Assembly: GCA_964492775.1 (NCBI GenBank)
Contig: CAZBLH010000025.1
Location: 1-25,229 of the forward strand
Length of the DNA: 25,229 bases
Direction of reading: 5' to 3'
Source of the DNA: WRDS01 sp964492775
Lineage (GTDB): Bacteria; Actinomycetota; Coriobacteriia; Anaerosomatales; PHET01
Each line of letters starts with the position of its first letter. Position 1 is the first letter of the stretch. Below, piece by piece: positions 5,059 to 12,857 of this stretch. The notes beneath the pieces were generated by a model. It made no database searches. It was not told the DNA's origin and worked only from the letters and a program-made list of their open reading frames with translations. Position numbers and translations under genes: made by a program.

Positions 5059-7947
5059 GTGAGTGACGCGCTGACACAGCTGATCGTACCAGGAACCGAC
5101 CCGGATGTGGTCGAGGGATACCTGCGGCTTGCAGAGGTATCGGCGCAGGCCGCCTGGGGCTTTGAGGCAGAGATATGCGTGCTGGATGTAGAGACGACCG
5201 GCTATGACCTTGCACGCGACCAATTGATCGAGATCGGGGCCGCCATCATGCGCGGCCCCGAACTTATTGGCCGCTTTCAGACCTTCGTGGACCCGTTGGT
5301 GCCGATTCCCGACGAGATCTCAAGACTCACCGGGATAACCGATGACGATGTGGCGGGTGCTCCCTGCGCTGAGGCGGCCGTCGCTCGGTTGATCGACTTC
5401 GTGGGCGGCCGTTCTGTGCTCGCGCACAATGCGAGCTTCGACCGCGGCTTTCTGGAGAAGATTGCGGGCGAGGGCGCCATAACGTCGACCTGGTTGGACT
5501 CGCTCGTCTTGTGCCGAATCGGCCTGCCGCGCCTGCGCAGCCACCGCCTGCAGGACCTCGCCGACGCGTTCGCGCCGTCCGAGGAGCGCAGGGCACATCG
5601 GGCTGCCGACGACGTCGACGCGCTTTGTAAGGTGTGGCGCGTCGCGCTCGCCGGTGTGGCGCTGCTGGATCGAGGGGTCCTGCGACGCCTTGCGGAGCTG
5701 GCGCCCGGTGCCAACTGGCCGGAGCGCGAGATGCTGCGCCAGGTCGCCGGGGCCGTTGGCGATGAAAACTACGACCTGAAGAAGACACGCCATCGGCGAG
5801 TGTCGGCGGATCGCGCCGACACGCTCGCCGACGCGAGCGAGGTCGACTGCGTCTGCCCTGAGGTCGCCGAGGTCTGCGGCGAGTTTGCCGCCGGAGGGCT
5901 GGCCGGCCGCATGTACTCAGGCTATGAGCGCCGAGCCGAGCAGGTCGAGATGGCGCGCGCGGTGATCGAGACCTTCTCGGCAGGCACGCATTTGGCGATC
6001 GAGGCCGGGACGGGCGTTGGCAAGTCCATGGCGTACCTGGTGCCCTCGGCCCTGTTCGCGCTGCAGAACGGCGTGGGCGTCGGGGTGGCGACCAAGACGA
6101 ATGCGCTGATGGACCAGCTCATCCACCACGAACTCCCACGGCTTGAGCGCGCGCTTGGCCAAGGACTGCGCTACGCGGCCCTGAAGGGCTACGACCACTA
6201 CCTGTGCCTGCGCAAGCTCGAACGGCTCGCCTCCGAGCTCGACGGCTCCTCGGACGCCGGTCACATCGCGGTGGTCGCTATGCTGCTCGCCTGGGTCAGC
6301 CAGTCCTCCTGGGGCGACCTCGATGTCGTGAACGTGCACTGGAGCCGAGACCTGCGCGCAGCCGTCAGTGCAAGCCGGGCCGACTGCACCGCGAAGCGGT
6401 GCAGGTACTACCCCAATCTCTGCTACCTGCATGGCGTGCGTCGCCGCGCGGCCAGCGCTCATATCGTCGTCACCAACCATGCGCTGCTCTTCTGCGACGT
6501 CGTCGCTCAAGGTGGCATCCTGCCATCGCTGCGCCACTGGATCGTTGACGAGGCGCACTCGGCGGAGTCGGAGGCGCGCGACCAGCTCACGCTCGTGGCG
6601 AGCCATCTCGACCTGTCCGTCGCGCTTTCGGCGCTGCACCGGTCGCGTGGCGGGGCACTCGAGACTCTGAGGCGCAAGGTCGAGCGCTCTTTGGGCGCAG
6701 AGGGGATTACTGAGGCGATCTCGGCGATGCAGGAAGAGGCGCAGCGCGCTTCGGTGCTGTGTGACTCACTCTTCGATTTCGTGAAGGACCTGGCACCGCT
6801 AGCCTCCACCGGCGACTACGATGCGGCCGAGCTCTGGGTGAATGCGGCGGTGCGGGAGACCGGGCCGTGGGGGGTGGTGGCTTCCACGGGCGCCGCGCTC
6901 GCAAAGCGCCTCGGCGCTCTCGTGGAATCCGGACGCAAGATCGTCGCGCTGCTGGAGGAGCACACCGCTGAGCTGGGCGAGGAGCGGGCGGATTTCATCG
7001 GCGTGCTCACGCGTATCGCCGACCAGCAGGCCGGGCTCGTGAAGGTCATCGACGGCGAGGACGACGCGCTCTTCTACTCGGCGATGCTCGACAAGCGGCC
7101 CAACGTTGATGCCGAGCGGCTCGTCGCATCGCGACTGGATGTCGGCGAGGTGCTCGCCGAGGACTTCTATGCCCGGGCGAGCAGCGTCATCTTCACCTCG
7201 GCGACTATCGCTACAGGGGAGTCCTTCGAGCACTTCGGCCGGAGCGTAGGACTCGACCGCCTCGAGGAGGGTCGGTGGCGCTCTCTCAGGCTCGCTTCGA
7301 GCTACGACTTCGAGCGCCAGATGACGGTCTTCCTGCCTACCGACGTCAGCGAGCCCAACTCGGCGGGATACCTCGCGGATCTCGAGCGGCTGCTCGAGGA
7401 CGTTCACCTGGCGATGGGCGGCAGCGTGCTCACGCTCTTCACGAACAGGCGCGACATGGAGCGGCTGCACGCGATCCTCGAGCCCCGACTCAAAGAGGCC
7501 GGGCTGGGTCTCATCATGCAGCGCCGAGGCACCTCGGCGAAGCGCCTGCGCGACGAGTTCATCGCCGACGAGCAGCTGTCGCTCTTCGCGGTGAAGTCGT
7601 TCTGGGAGGGCTTCGATGCGAAGGGCGACACCCTGCGTTGCGTTGTGGTGCCCAAGCTGCCCTTCGGCCGGCCTAGCGATCCGCTCTCGCAGGAACGCGA
7701 ATGCCGAGAGGGGCGGGCCGCGTGGAGGCGCTACTCGCTCCCGAGGGCGGTCATCGAGCTCAAGCAGGCCGCGGGACGACTCATCCGCTCTTCGACGGAC
7801 ACCGGCTGCCTGGTCATCGCGGATACGCGAGTCACCACCAAGCCGTACGGCCGAGACTTCCTCGCCGCCCTTCCGGTTGCGGATTTCGAGCGCGGCACGA
7901 CCGAGGTCATCGCTGCCGAGATCGCCGAGCGGTTCGGCCGGGACTAA
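5059..7947 (+). CDS. dinG: DinG-family ATP-dependent DNA helicase with N-terminal exonuclease domain
   Basis: This is a cytoplasmic repair helicase of the XPD/DinG superfamily 2 group. The N-terminal DEDDh exonuclease domain (about residues 38-205) shows D43-x-E45 in VLDVETTG, NASFD and the HRAADD motif. The helicase follows: Walker A GTGVGKS with K322, the DEAH box D497-E-A-H500, the TSAT motif and the motif VI stretch QAAGRLIRS. Four cysteines, C383, C443, C448 and C455, have the spacing of the DinG/XPD [4Fe-4S] cluster. The product has 962 residues, longer than E. coli DinG because of the nuclease domain; such fusions are common in Gram-positive bacteria, but many of those lack the cluster cysteines. 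The start is GTG at 5059. Its stop lies one base from the stop of the convergent pafC, leaving no room for a terminator. The alternative name is DinG/DnaQ-like fusion. Confidence 0.92.
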   Translation: MSDALTQLIVPGTDPDVVEGYLRLAEVSAQAAWGFEAEICVLDVETTGYDLARDQLIEIGAAIMRGPELIGRFQTFVDPLVPIPDEISRLTGITDDDVAGAPCAEAAVARLIDFVGGRSVLAHNASFDRGFLEKIAGEGAITSTWLDSLVLCRIGLPRLRSHRLQDLADAFAPSEERRAHRAADDVDALCKVWRVALAGVALLDRGVLRRLAELAPGANWPEREMLRQVAGAVGDENYDLKKTRHRRVSADRADTLADASEVDCVCPEVAEVCGEFAAGGLAGRMYSGYERRAEQVEMARAVIETFSAGTHLAIEAGTGVGKSMAYLVPSALFALQNGVGVGVATKTNALMDQLIHHELPRLERALGQGLRYAALKGYDHYLCLRKLERLASELDGSSDAGHIAVVAMLLAWVSQSSWGDLDVVNVHWSRDLRAAVSASRADCTAKRCRYYPNLCYLHGVRRRAASAHIVVTNHALLFCDVVAQGGILPSLRHWIVDEAHSAESEARDQLTLVASHLDLSVALSALHRSRGGALETLRRKVERSLGAEGITEAISAMQEEAQRASVLCDSLFDFVKDLAPLASTGDYDAAELWVNAAVRETGPWGVVASTGAALAKRLGALVESGRKIVALLEEHTAELGEERADFIGVLTRIADQQAGLVKVIDGEDDALFYSAMLDKRPNVDAERLVASRLDVGEVLAEDFYARASSVIFTSATIATGESFEHFGRSVGLDRLEEGRWRSLRLASSYDFERQMTVFLPTDVSEPNSAGYLADLERLLEDVHLAMGGSVLTLFTNRRDMERLHAILEPRLKEAGLGLIMQRRGTSAKRLRDEFIADEQLSLFAVKSFWEGFDAKGDTLRCVVVPKLPFGRPSDPLSQERECREGRAAWRRYSLPRAVIELKQAAGRLIRSSTDTGCLVIADTRVTTKPYGRDFLAALPVADFERGTTEVIAAEIAERFGRD

Positions 7948-7948
7948 G

Positions 7949-8884
7949 TCAGAGCGACGCCGCGACCTCGGCCGCGAGCGAGGCCACAGACGCCCTCAGT
8001 TCGGGCGGGTCGAGGACTTCGACGGCGCCAAGGCGGGCCACCACCTTGCGCGTGATCCAGGTTTGGCCGGCAAACGGCACCTCGACGATCGCGCCACCAG
8101 CCGCGTCCGCTGACGCAGGCCGAGCCCCCGGCCATTCGCGCTCGATGTACTCCGCGGCGTCACGGAAGCGCAGTCTCGCGAGAGGGAGGCCGGCCGGGTC
8201 GAAAGCGGTCGTCTTCGCCAGTGCCGCGTCCTCGCGAGGCTGGAACCCCTCGTCGGTTGCGCGCGCTGCGCGGATGCGGTCGAGCCTGAACGTCCTCACC
8301 GCTCGGGCGGAGCGGCACCACGAGACCACGTACCAGACGCCTCGCTCGGCGAACAGGGCCAGTGGCTCGACAGCGCGGGCACTCGACATCGGCTCCTCGG
8401 GCTTCGCGTACTCGATCTCGACTACCAGCCGGTGCTGGAGTCCCTGGCTGAGCTGCTCGAAAACCGAGGCGTCCGATGCGGCGCCCGCGCGCACGAGGCT
8501 CTCGAGCTCAACGGGATCGAACGAGGTCGCGGAGCTCGACAGGAGATCTGTGACGAGCGGGTCGTCCACAGCGATGCCCGCCGCCTGCAGGGCTGCGGCA
8601 AGGGCGTTCGCCTCGGTCGCGGAGAGGCGGACCGGACCGCGCAAGGCCGGCATCTCTCCGAAGGTCAGGACCGTGTCGCCATCCACCATCACCGGCACGA
8701 GTCCCGACGGGTCGTAAGGAGCGAGGCCGCACATCGAGAGCGTGCTGACGTCCTCAGCGAACTCGGCGGGTGTCGCGCCCACGCTTCTGGCCAGCTCCTC
8801 GAGCGGACGCTGTTCGTTGTTGCGCAGGTTGCCGAGCACGGCGATGAGTCTGCGGGCGCGCTCTGCGGCGGGTGTCTTAGCCAT
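7949..8884 (-). CDS. pafC: WYL-domain transcriptional regulator, PafC-like
   Basis: The 311-residue protein has an N-terminal winged-helix-like region (about 8-75) and a central WYL domain around EPLALFAERGVWYVVSW followed by the RTFRLDRI segment (about 170-210). It ends in a further C-terminal domain. In Mycobacterium, PafB and PafC form a heterodimer that activates DNA-damage genes independently of LexA. The pair arrangement here supports that assignment: the start codon overlaps the end of the upstream WYL gene by 8 nt. No Pup or proteasome gene is in the window. It is convergent with dinG, with one base between the stop codons. The PafC name is by organisation and domain content, not by alignment. 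Confidence 0.8.
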   Translation of the reverse strand: MAKTPAAERARRLIAVLGNLRNNEQRPLEELARSVGATPAEFAEDVSTLSMCGLAPYDPSGLVPVMVDGDTVLTFGEMPALRGPVRLSATEANALAAALQAAGIAVDDPLVTDLLSSSATSFDPVELESLVRAGAASDASVFEQLSQGLQHRLVVEIEYAKPEEPMSSARAVEPLALFAERGVWYVVSWCRSARAVRTFRLDRIRAARATDEGFQPREDAALAKTTAFDPAGLPLARLRFRDAAEYIEREWPGARPASADAAGGAIVEVPFAGQTWITRKVVARLGAVEVLDPPELRASVASLAAEVAASL

Positions 8885-9869
8885 GCTGGGTCTCCACTTC
8901 CGCGAGCGCCTGGCGCAGCTCGCCGAGCGCGCTGGTCGGCTCGATGAGCTTCAGACCGGGGCCGTTCTCGATCACGAATCGCAGGAGGCCAGGTAGGGAG
9001 CGGGCATCGACCTCCCAGCGAAGAGAGCCATCCGGCTGTGGCGCCAGGGAGCCGTGTCCCGCCGTGACCCGCTCGGCCTTCCAGGCGCTGGCGGCGTCGA
9101 ACTCGAGAACGGCGGCGAACCCGTCCGCCTCGCGTCCGTACTGAAAGGGAAGCCGGATGAAGCTCGACAGGTCGAAGTCTTCCGGGCGCTCGAAGTCCGG
9201 TGTCTTGGGCGCAGCAGAGTTCACAACCAGGTCGGTCATCCGGGTGACGCTGTAGGTCCTGACCTCGTCCTTGTCCGCGTCCCGGCCGACGGTGTACCAG
9301 CGCCCGTCATGGAGGAAGAGGCCGTAGGGCTCGATACTATGGGGCGCTGAAGAACCCAGCGAGTTCGTGTAGCCGAAGCTGATCCGCTTGCGCGTCGCCG
9401 CTGCGGAGGCGATCTGGGAGACGAGAGAGCCTTGGCGCTCGGGATCTTCGTCGGCCAGCGTCGAGCCAGCGGGAGTCGCCGGAGCACTCGGCGCAGCGTC
9501 GAGATCGATCTCGGCCGAGATCTTGAGCAACGCGATGCGCAGGTCAGAGGCGAAGGGGAAGGACGGGTCCTCGAGCATGGTCAGCGCGACAGCGCGCACG
9601 AGCGCCGCCTTCTCCGGCTCAAGGGTGAAGGGCGCTACGTAGGTGGCGGCGGGGTCGAGGCGGTACTTGCCGAGGTCGTCCGAGTGTATGACGAGCCCGG
9701 CGGCCCGAAGCGTGTCCTTGTCGCGCTCGAGCATCCGCTTGAAAGCGACCTCGTCGCTGTCCGCAGGGTAGCCGACCACAGAACTGCGTATGTGCTCGGC
9801 GGTCACGCTTCCTCGCGATGCGGCGAGGAATAGCGTGAGATTGACGAGGCGCTCAACTGCGTTCGTCAT
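8877..9869 (-). CDS. pafB: WYL-domain transcriptional regulator, PafB-like
   Basis: The 330-residue protein starts MTNAVERLVNLTLFLAAS, the usual beginning of a PafB-type winged helix. It continues with KRMLERDKDTLRAAG and carries a WYL domain around IEPYGLFLHDGRWYTVGRD with the RTYSVTRM segment. The start at 9869 has GGAGGT six bases upstream; a longer frame to 10013 has no such support. A TACAAT -10 lies about 40 bp upstream. The gene overlaps pafC by 8 nt, so the two are made together, as expected for a heterodimeric activator. Known PafBC senses single-stranded DNA through its WYL domains and works with the housekeeping sigma factor; whether this pair does so is inference. Confidence 0.82.
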   Translation of the reverse strand: MTNAVERLVNLTLFLAASRGSVTAEHIRSSVVGYPADSDEVAFKRMLERDKDTLRAAGLVIHSDDLGKYRLDPAATYVAPFTLEPEKAALVRAVALTMLEDPSFPFASDLRIALLKISAEIDLDAAPSAPATPAGSTLADEDPERQGSLVSQIASAAATRKRISFGYTNSLGSSAPHSIEPYGLFLHDGRWYTVGRDADKDEVRTYSVTRMTDLVVNSAAPKTPDFERPEDFDLSSFIRLPFQYGREADGFAAVLEFDAASAWKAERVTAGHGSLAPQPDGSLRWEVDARSLPGLLRFVIENGPGLKLIEPTSALGELRQALAEVETQHG

Positions 9870-9908
9870 TCTTGGACCTCCGATGACGAGTCGAGAACGG
9901 CGTGACCG

Positions 9909-9914
9909 ATTGTA
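9909..9914 (-). promoter_or_regulatory. -10 element of pafB-pafC
   Basis: The minus strand reads TACAAT about 40 bp ahead of the pafB start. TTGCCC lies 19 bp further upstream as a weak -35. The predicted leader is about 33 nt and contains the GGAGGT site. Confidence 0.5.
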
Positions 9915-9956
9915 GCCGCTGCGGTGGAGAAGCGGGCAAGCGGAGCCTGCCGCGCG

Positions 9957-9996
9957 GCACCGTGACTTGGCGGTACGGTGCGCTCCGGTGCAAGAT
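9957..9996. promoter_or_regulatory. Inverted repeat overlapping a weak promoter ahead of the helical membrane protein
   Basis: GCACCGT (9957-9963) and ACGGTGC (9975-9981) form a perfect 7-bp inverted repeat with an 11-bp spacer. CCGGTGC follows at 9985-9991 as a further partial copy. The repeat overlaps a weak -35 TTGGCG (9967-9972) that stands 18 bp from CAAGAT (9991-9996). It may be the operator of the plus-strand gene at 10051. Confidence 0.35.
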
Positions 9997-10050
9997 GGTG
10001 ATGATCGACACAAGAACGGACTGCTTGCCGGTCACGACGAGGAGCCAGTC

Positions 10051-11025
10051 ATGAACGAAGAGAGTCCGAGCAAGTCGGCTGCGGCAGGCGCGGCGCCCTC
10101 GGCCCCTGCGCCGATCGCGCCGAGCAACGGCCGCGGCCGCCGGGTCCTGTGGGGGGCACTGGCTGCTGTCGGGATGGTAGCGCTAGTAGTCTTCGCGCTT
10201 CTCGGCTATCGCCAATACACCGTGCGTACAGAGTCGCTGGGTAAGATTGACCGCGCAACCGTGCTTGTCGAGCAGGCGGATGAGGCGATCGTCGACATTG
10301 ATGAGGTCGTGCGCGCTAAGGTGATGCCCGAGCTTGCCGAGGAGGCGAGTGCCGCGGCGACCTCGGTCGACCAGACGTCGGCCAAGCTCAATGAGGCGAT
10401 GTCTCTCATCGACGACGCCATCCCCGGGTTGGCCAGCAAGGATCGCCAGCGGGCACAGCTCCTGCGCGCATCCACCGAGCGGCGAGCGGAGATGCTCGAG
10501 CACGTTCCGGCGCTTCTCGCCGCAAACGCCCGGGCAGCGACAGCGCTCCCTCTCGCAACCGAGGGCTGGAACGCATTGGTCGAAGCCGCGAAGCTCTCCG
10601 AGCAGGCGGTTGCCGCGTACAACAAGCTCACCAAGGAGGGCGTGACCCAGTCGCGCGACCTAAACCAGAAAGCGGGTACGACGCTCGCGACCGCGCACGC
10701 TCGATTCACCTCGGCGGAGAAGGCCTTCTCGGCGGCTCCATTCGAGCAGTACGTCGCCTACACTGAGGCGCGCATCGAGCTGAACAAGCTCTCGCAGCAG
10801 TCGGACGCTGCGTGGCTCGCGGGAGACATCGCCAAGGCGAACAACGTAATCGCCACGTACAACGAGGCAGACAAGCGCGCCGTAGCGCTTGCGGGCAAGC
10901 TCCCGGAGACGCCGCAGAAGGCGATCTCGAGCGCGTTCGAGGAAGAAACCTCGAAGCTGATGGAGGAGTACTACGCCGCGCGTGACCGGGCGCTCAGGGC
11001 CGATGAGGCGCTGAGGTCCTTCTAG
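10051..11025 (+). CDS. Membrane-anchored, mostly helical protein of unknown function
   Basis: The 324-residue protein has a short Ala/Pro/Ser-rich cytoplasmic start (1-32), one membrane segment (about 33-53) and a long extracytoplasmic region. That region is rich in Ala, Glu, Lys and Leu, has almost no Pro or Gly, and should be nearly all helix with coiled-coil character. No enzymatic motif and no cysteine were found. The ATG at 10051 follows GAGGAG with a spacer of about 9 nt. It is divergent from pafB across 181 bp. It ends 63 bp from the convergent Crp/Fnr gene. I do not recognise the family; a structural or envelope-spanning role is possible but unsupported. Confidence 0.75.
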   Translation: MNEESPSKSAAAGAAPSAPAPIAPSNGRGRRVLWGALAAVGMVALVVFALLGYRQYTVRTESLGKIDRATVLVEQADEAIVDIDEVVRAKVMPELAEEASAAATSVDQTSAKLNEAMSLIDDAIPGLASKDRQRAQLLRASTERRAEMLEHVPALLAANARAATALPLATEGWNALVEAAKLSEQAVAAYNKLTKEGVTQSRDLNQKAGTTLATAHARFTSAEKAFSAAPFEQYVAYTEARIELNKLSQQSDAAWLAGDIAKANNVIATYNEADKRAVALAGKLPETPQKAISSAFEEETSKLMEEYYAARDRALRADEALRSF

Positions 11026-11072
11026 CTCGCTCGCCGAGAAGCATTCGCGCTGTCGCTCCTCGGCCCGGCAGT

Positions 11073-11086
11073 GCGCCGTACGGCGC
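11073..11086. terminator. Perfect 14-bp palindrome between convergent genes
   Basis: GCGCCGTACGGCGC lies in the short gap between the helical membrane protein and the convergent Crp/Fnr gene. It could form a 5-bp stem with a four-base loop usable from both directions, but there is no T-run, so the terminator role is tentative. Confidence 0.3.
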
Positions 11087-11088
11087 CG

Positions 11089-11811
11089 TCATTCGTCGCC
11101 GTATCCGCTGCCGAGGGACGCGAGCGCACGCACGTCGAGGACGGTCACCTTGGATCCGCTCACCTCGAGAAGACCGTCATCCTTGAGCTTGGCGAAGGCG
11201 CGCGACAGGGTCTCCGGGACCGTGCCGAGTGCCATGGCGAGCTCACCCTTCTTCATGCCGAGGTCCACGACGAGCCCGGTTGCTGTCGGCTGGCCGCCCT
11301 GCAGCGAGCGCTGGAAGATGTAGCGGGCGAGGCGGCTCGGCACATCGAGGGCGAGCGTCTGCACCACGGACGTGAAGTTGACGACCTGGTTTGCAAGGTG
11401 CGTGACGAGCACTCGCGCCACGCCCGCCTCCGCCTCCATGAGCTCGAAGAGTGCCTCCGCCGGTATGCGGGCGATGACGGCGTCGGTTGCGGACTCGACG
11501 TGCGCCGGGTAGCGCCCGCCGGCGAGCGAGGCTACCGCGCCGAACGGGTCGCCGGCCTGGAGTGACTCGTAGGTGATCTGCCGGCCGTCAGCACCCAGAT
11601 GGAAGACGCGGACGCTGCCAATGACAACCAGGCCGAACTCCTCGGCAGGATCTCCTTCGGTGGCGAGTACCGTGCCTCGCGAAACGGTTTCGACGCGGGA
11701 CTTGCGGGCGAGCTCGGCAACGCGCTCATCGCTCGCCGTGCGCCAGAGCCGGCAGGCTCTGAACGCGCTCCACACATCGGCGCGCAGTTCGTTCGGTGGG
11801 TTCAGACTCAA
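11089..11811 (-). CDS. Crp/Fnr-family regulator, probable HcpR-like activator of the hcp operon
   Basis: The 240-residue product has a cyclic-nucleotide-binding-like sensor domain (about 15-135: TVLATEGDPAEEFGLVVIGSVRVF and later FGAVASLAGGRYPAHVESATDAVIA). A long dimer helix follows, then a winged helix whose recognition helix reads VPETLSRAFAKLK. E and SR in PETLSR match the FNR pattern that contacts TTGA half-sites, not the RETVGR pattern of CRP. FNR's cluster cysteines are absent: only C20 is present, so an FNR-type [4Fe-4S] switch is unlikely. HcpR relatives sense NO through haem, which is possible here. The start is TTG at 11811, supported by GGAG six bases upstream. It is divergent from ygbA-ferredoxin-hcp, with a perfect TTGAC dyad between them. 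Confidence 0.88.
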   Translation of the reverse strand: MSLNPPNELRADVWSAFRACRLWRTASDERVAELARKSRVETVSRGTVLATEGDPAEEFGLVVIGSVRVFHLGADGRQITYESLQAGDPFGAVASLAGGRYPAHVESATDAVIARIPAEALFELMEAEAGVARVLVTHLANQVVNFTSVVQTLALDVPSRLARYIFQRSLQGGQPTATGLVVDLGMKKGELAMALGTVPETLSRAFAKLKDDGLLEVSGSKVTVLDVRALASLGSGYGDE

Positions 11812-11909
11812 GTCAGACTCCGCTCACGATTCGTGCATGGACTCGCTCAGCCAGGCGTGCTCGCCCGAGACAGGCGGTCGGTATCGATTCTAGTGATTTC
11901 CCAGCTTTC

Positions 11910-11923
11910 TTGACCGCCGTCAA
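11910..11923. promoter_or_regulatory. FNR/HcpR-type operator of the hcp operon
   Basis: TTGAC-CGCC-GTCAA is a perfect 5-4-5 palindrome in the 181-bp divergent region. Its half-site TTGA suits the PETLSR recognition helix of the adjacent regulator. The dyad centre lies at 11916.5, about 42 bp before the start site predicted from the -10 at 11947-11952, the classic position for a class II activator. No -35 hexamer is seen, consistent with activator dependence. Confidence 0.7.
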
Positions 11924-11946
11924 AGTGCAGCTTGTCCGAGACTCGC

Positions 11947-11952
11947 TATGCT
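11947..11952 (+). promoter_or_regulatory. -10 element of the ygbA-ferredoxin-hcp operon
   Basis: TATGCT is a good -10. The sequence 17 bp upstream is AGTGCA, not a -35, so the promoter likely needs the activator bound at 11910-11923. The predicted start is near 11959, giving a leader of about 34 nt. Confidence 0.5.
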
Positions 11953-11992
11953 CGGCGAGTAGTGTCCGTCACGTGAACCGAAAGAGCTGCGG

Positions 11993-12436
11993 ATGAGCGA
12001 CAAGTTCACCACTCGAATGCACGACCTGAAGGTATCCCATGACACGGCTGTCGTCGCGGACCTCATCGCCATCTGGTGCGAGGACCATCATCCGCGCGAG
12101 AACCGTCGGCCAGTCACCACGCCAGCGACCTCGCTCGGGGTCTACGGGAAGAAGCTTCCCGTCCTTTGCGAGGAGTGCGAGGCACATCTTGTGTACGCCG
12201 AGCGCAGGCGCGCGCTCTGTCCCAAGGATCCGAAGCCGTTCTGTGCGCACTGCGACACGCAGTGCTACCGGCCCGCGGAGGCCGAGTGGCAGCGGCAGGT
12301 GATGCGCTACTCCGGTCCGCGTTCCTGGCGCAAGGGGCGCACGATCGACGGGATCAAGCACGTGCTCGAGAAGCGCAAGTGGAAGCGCATAGAGATGCAG
12401 CGCGCGAAAGACGACTCGAAAGGAACCCTGTCATGA
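11993..12436 (+). CDS. ygbA: YgbA-family protein (nitrous oxide-stimulated promoter family)
   Basis: The 147-residue protein carries the family signature: cysteine pairs in LCEECEAHLVYAERR, then CPKDPKPFCAHCDTQCY, then the VMRYSGPRSW segment. The cysteines (about residues 59, 62, 76, 84, 87 and 91) look like metal ligands. In E. coli, ygbA is induced by NO through NsrR and is linked to nitrosative stress; its biochemical role is not settled to my knowledge. Here it is the first gene of an operon with a ferredoxin and hcp, which places it in the same physiology. The ATG at 11993 has a weak upstream AAAGAG. Its stop overlaps the ferredoxin start as ATGA. Confidence 0.88.
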   Translation: MSDKFTTRMHDLKVSHDTAVVADLIAIWCEDHHPRENRRPVTTPATSLGVYGKKLPVLCEECEAHLVYAERRRALCPKDPKPFCAHCDTQCYRPAEAEWQRQVMRYSGPRSWRKGRTIDGIKHVLEKRKWKRIEMQRAKDDSKGTLS

Positions 12437-12840
12437 GTGTGATCACACGCCAGATCGTTCGTATCGACGAGGACCTCTGCAACGGTTGCGGTGTGTGCGT
12501 ATCACCGTGCGCGGAAGGCGCGATCGTCATAGTCGACGGTAAGGCCCGTGTCGTGCGCGAGGAGCTGTGCGACGGCGCAGGATTCTGCCTCGGCGTGTGT
12601 CCAACCGGCGCGCTGACTCTTGAGACGCGCGAGGCCGTGCCCTATGACCATCACGCTGTCGAGGAGCACACCGCCGAGATCACTGCGGCTGCCGAAGCGG
12701 CGGGAGCGCCGCTCTACCAGGCGCAATCCTGCTTCAACTGCGGCACGTCCGAAGACGAGCGCCCGCTGCTGCCGGTGCGCACCAAGGGAACCTCGACGTG
12801 GGTATGCACTCGTTGCCTTCCCTCGTTGATCCACGGATAA
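12433..12840 (+). CDS. Hcp-associated ferredoxin-like protein with C-terminal cysteine pairs
   Basis: The 135-residue protein has two cluster motifs. The first, C16-x2-C19-x2-C22-x3-C26, is canonical for [4Fe-4S]. The second, C46, A49, C52, C56, lacks the second cysteine (CDGAGFCLGVCP), a form I recall in ferredoxins of this type. A third section has C100-x2-C103 and C125-x2-C128 and looks like a zinc-ribbon or rubredoxin-like knuckle. Position between ygbA and hcp suggests it is the electron donor to Hcp. The ATG at 12433 overlaps the ygbA stop by 4 nt and has AAAGGA upstream. Hcp starts 17 bp after its stop. Confidence 0.85.
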   Translation: MSVITRQIVRIDEDLCNGCGVCVSPCAEGAIVIVDGKARVVREELCDGAGFCLGVCPTGALTLETREAVPYDHHAVEEHTAEITAAAEAAGAPLYQAQSCFNCGTSEDERPLLPVRTKGTSTWVCTRCLPSLIHG

Positions 12841-12857
12841 CAGACAAGGGGAACACC

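Noticed and set aside
11930..11952. TTGTCC near TATGCT before the hcp operon as another PafBC-type promoter
   Set aside because: The sixth core base is wrong and the gap is nine bases instead of eleven, while the FNR-type dyad explains the promoter better.
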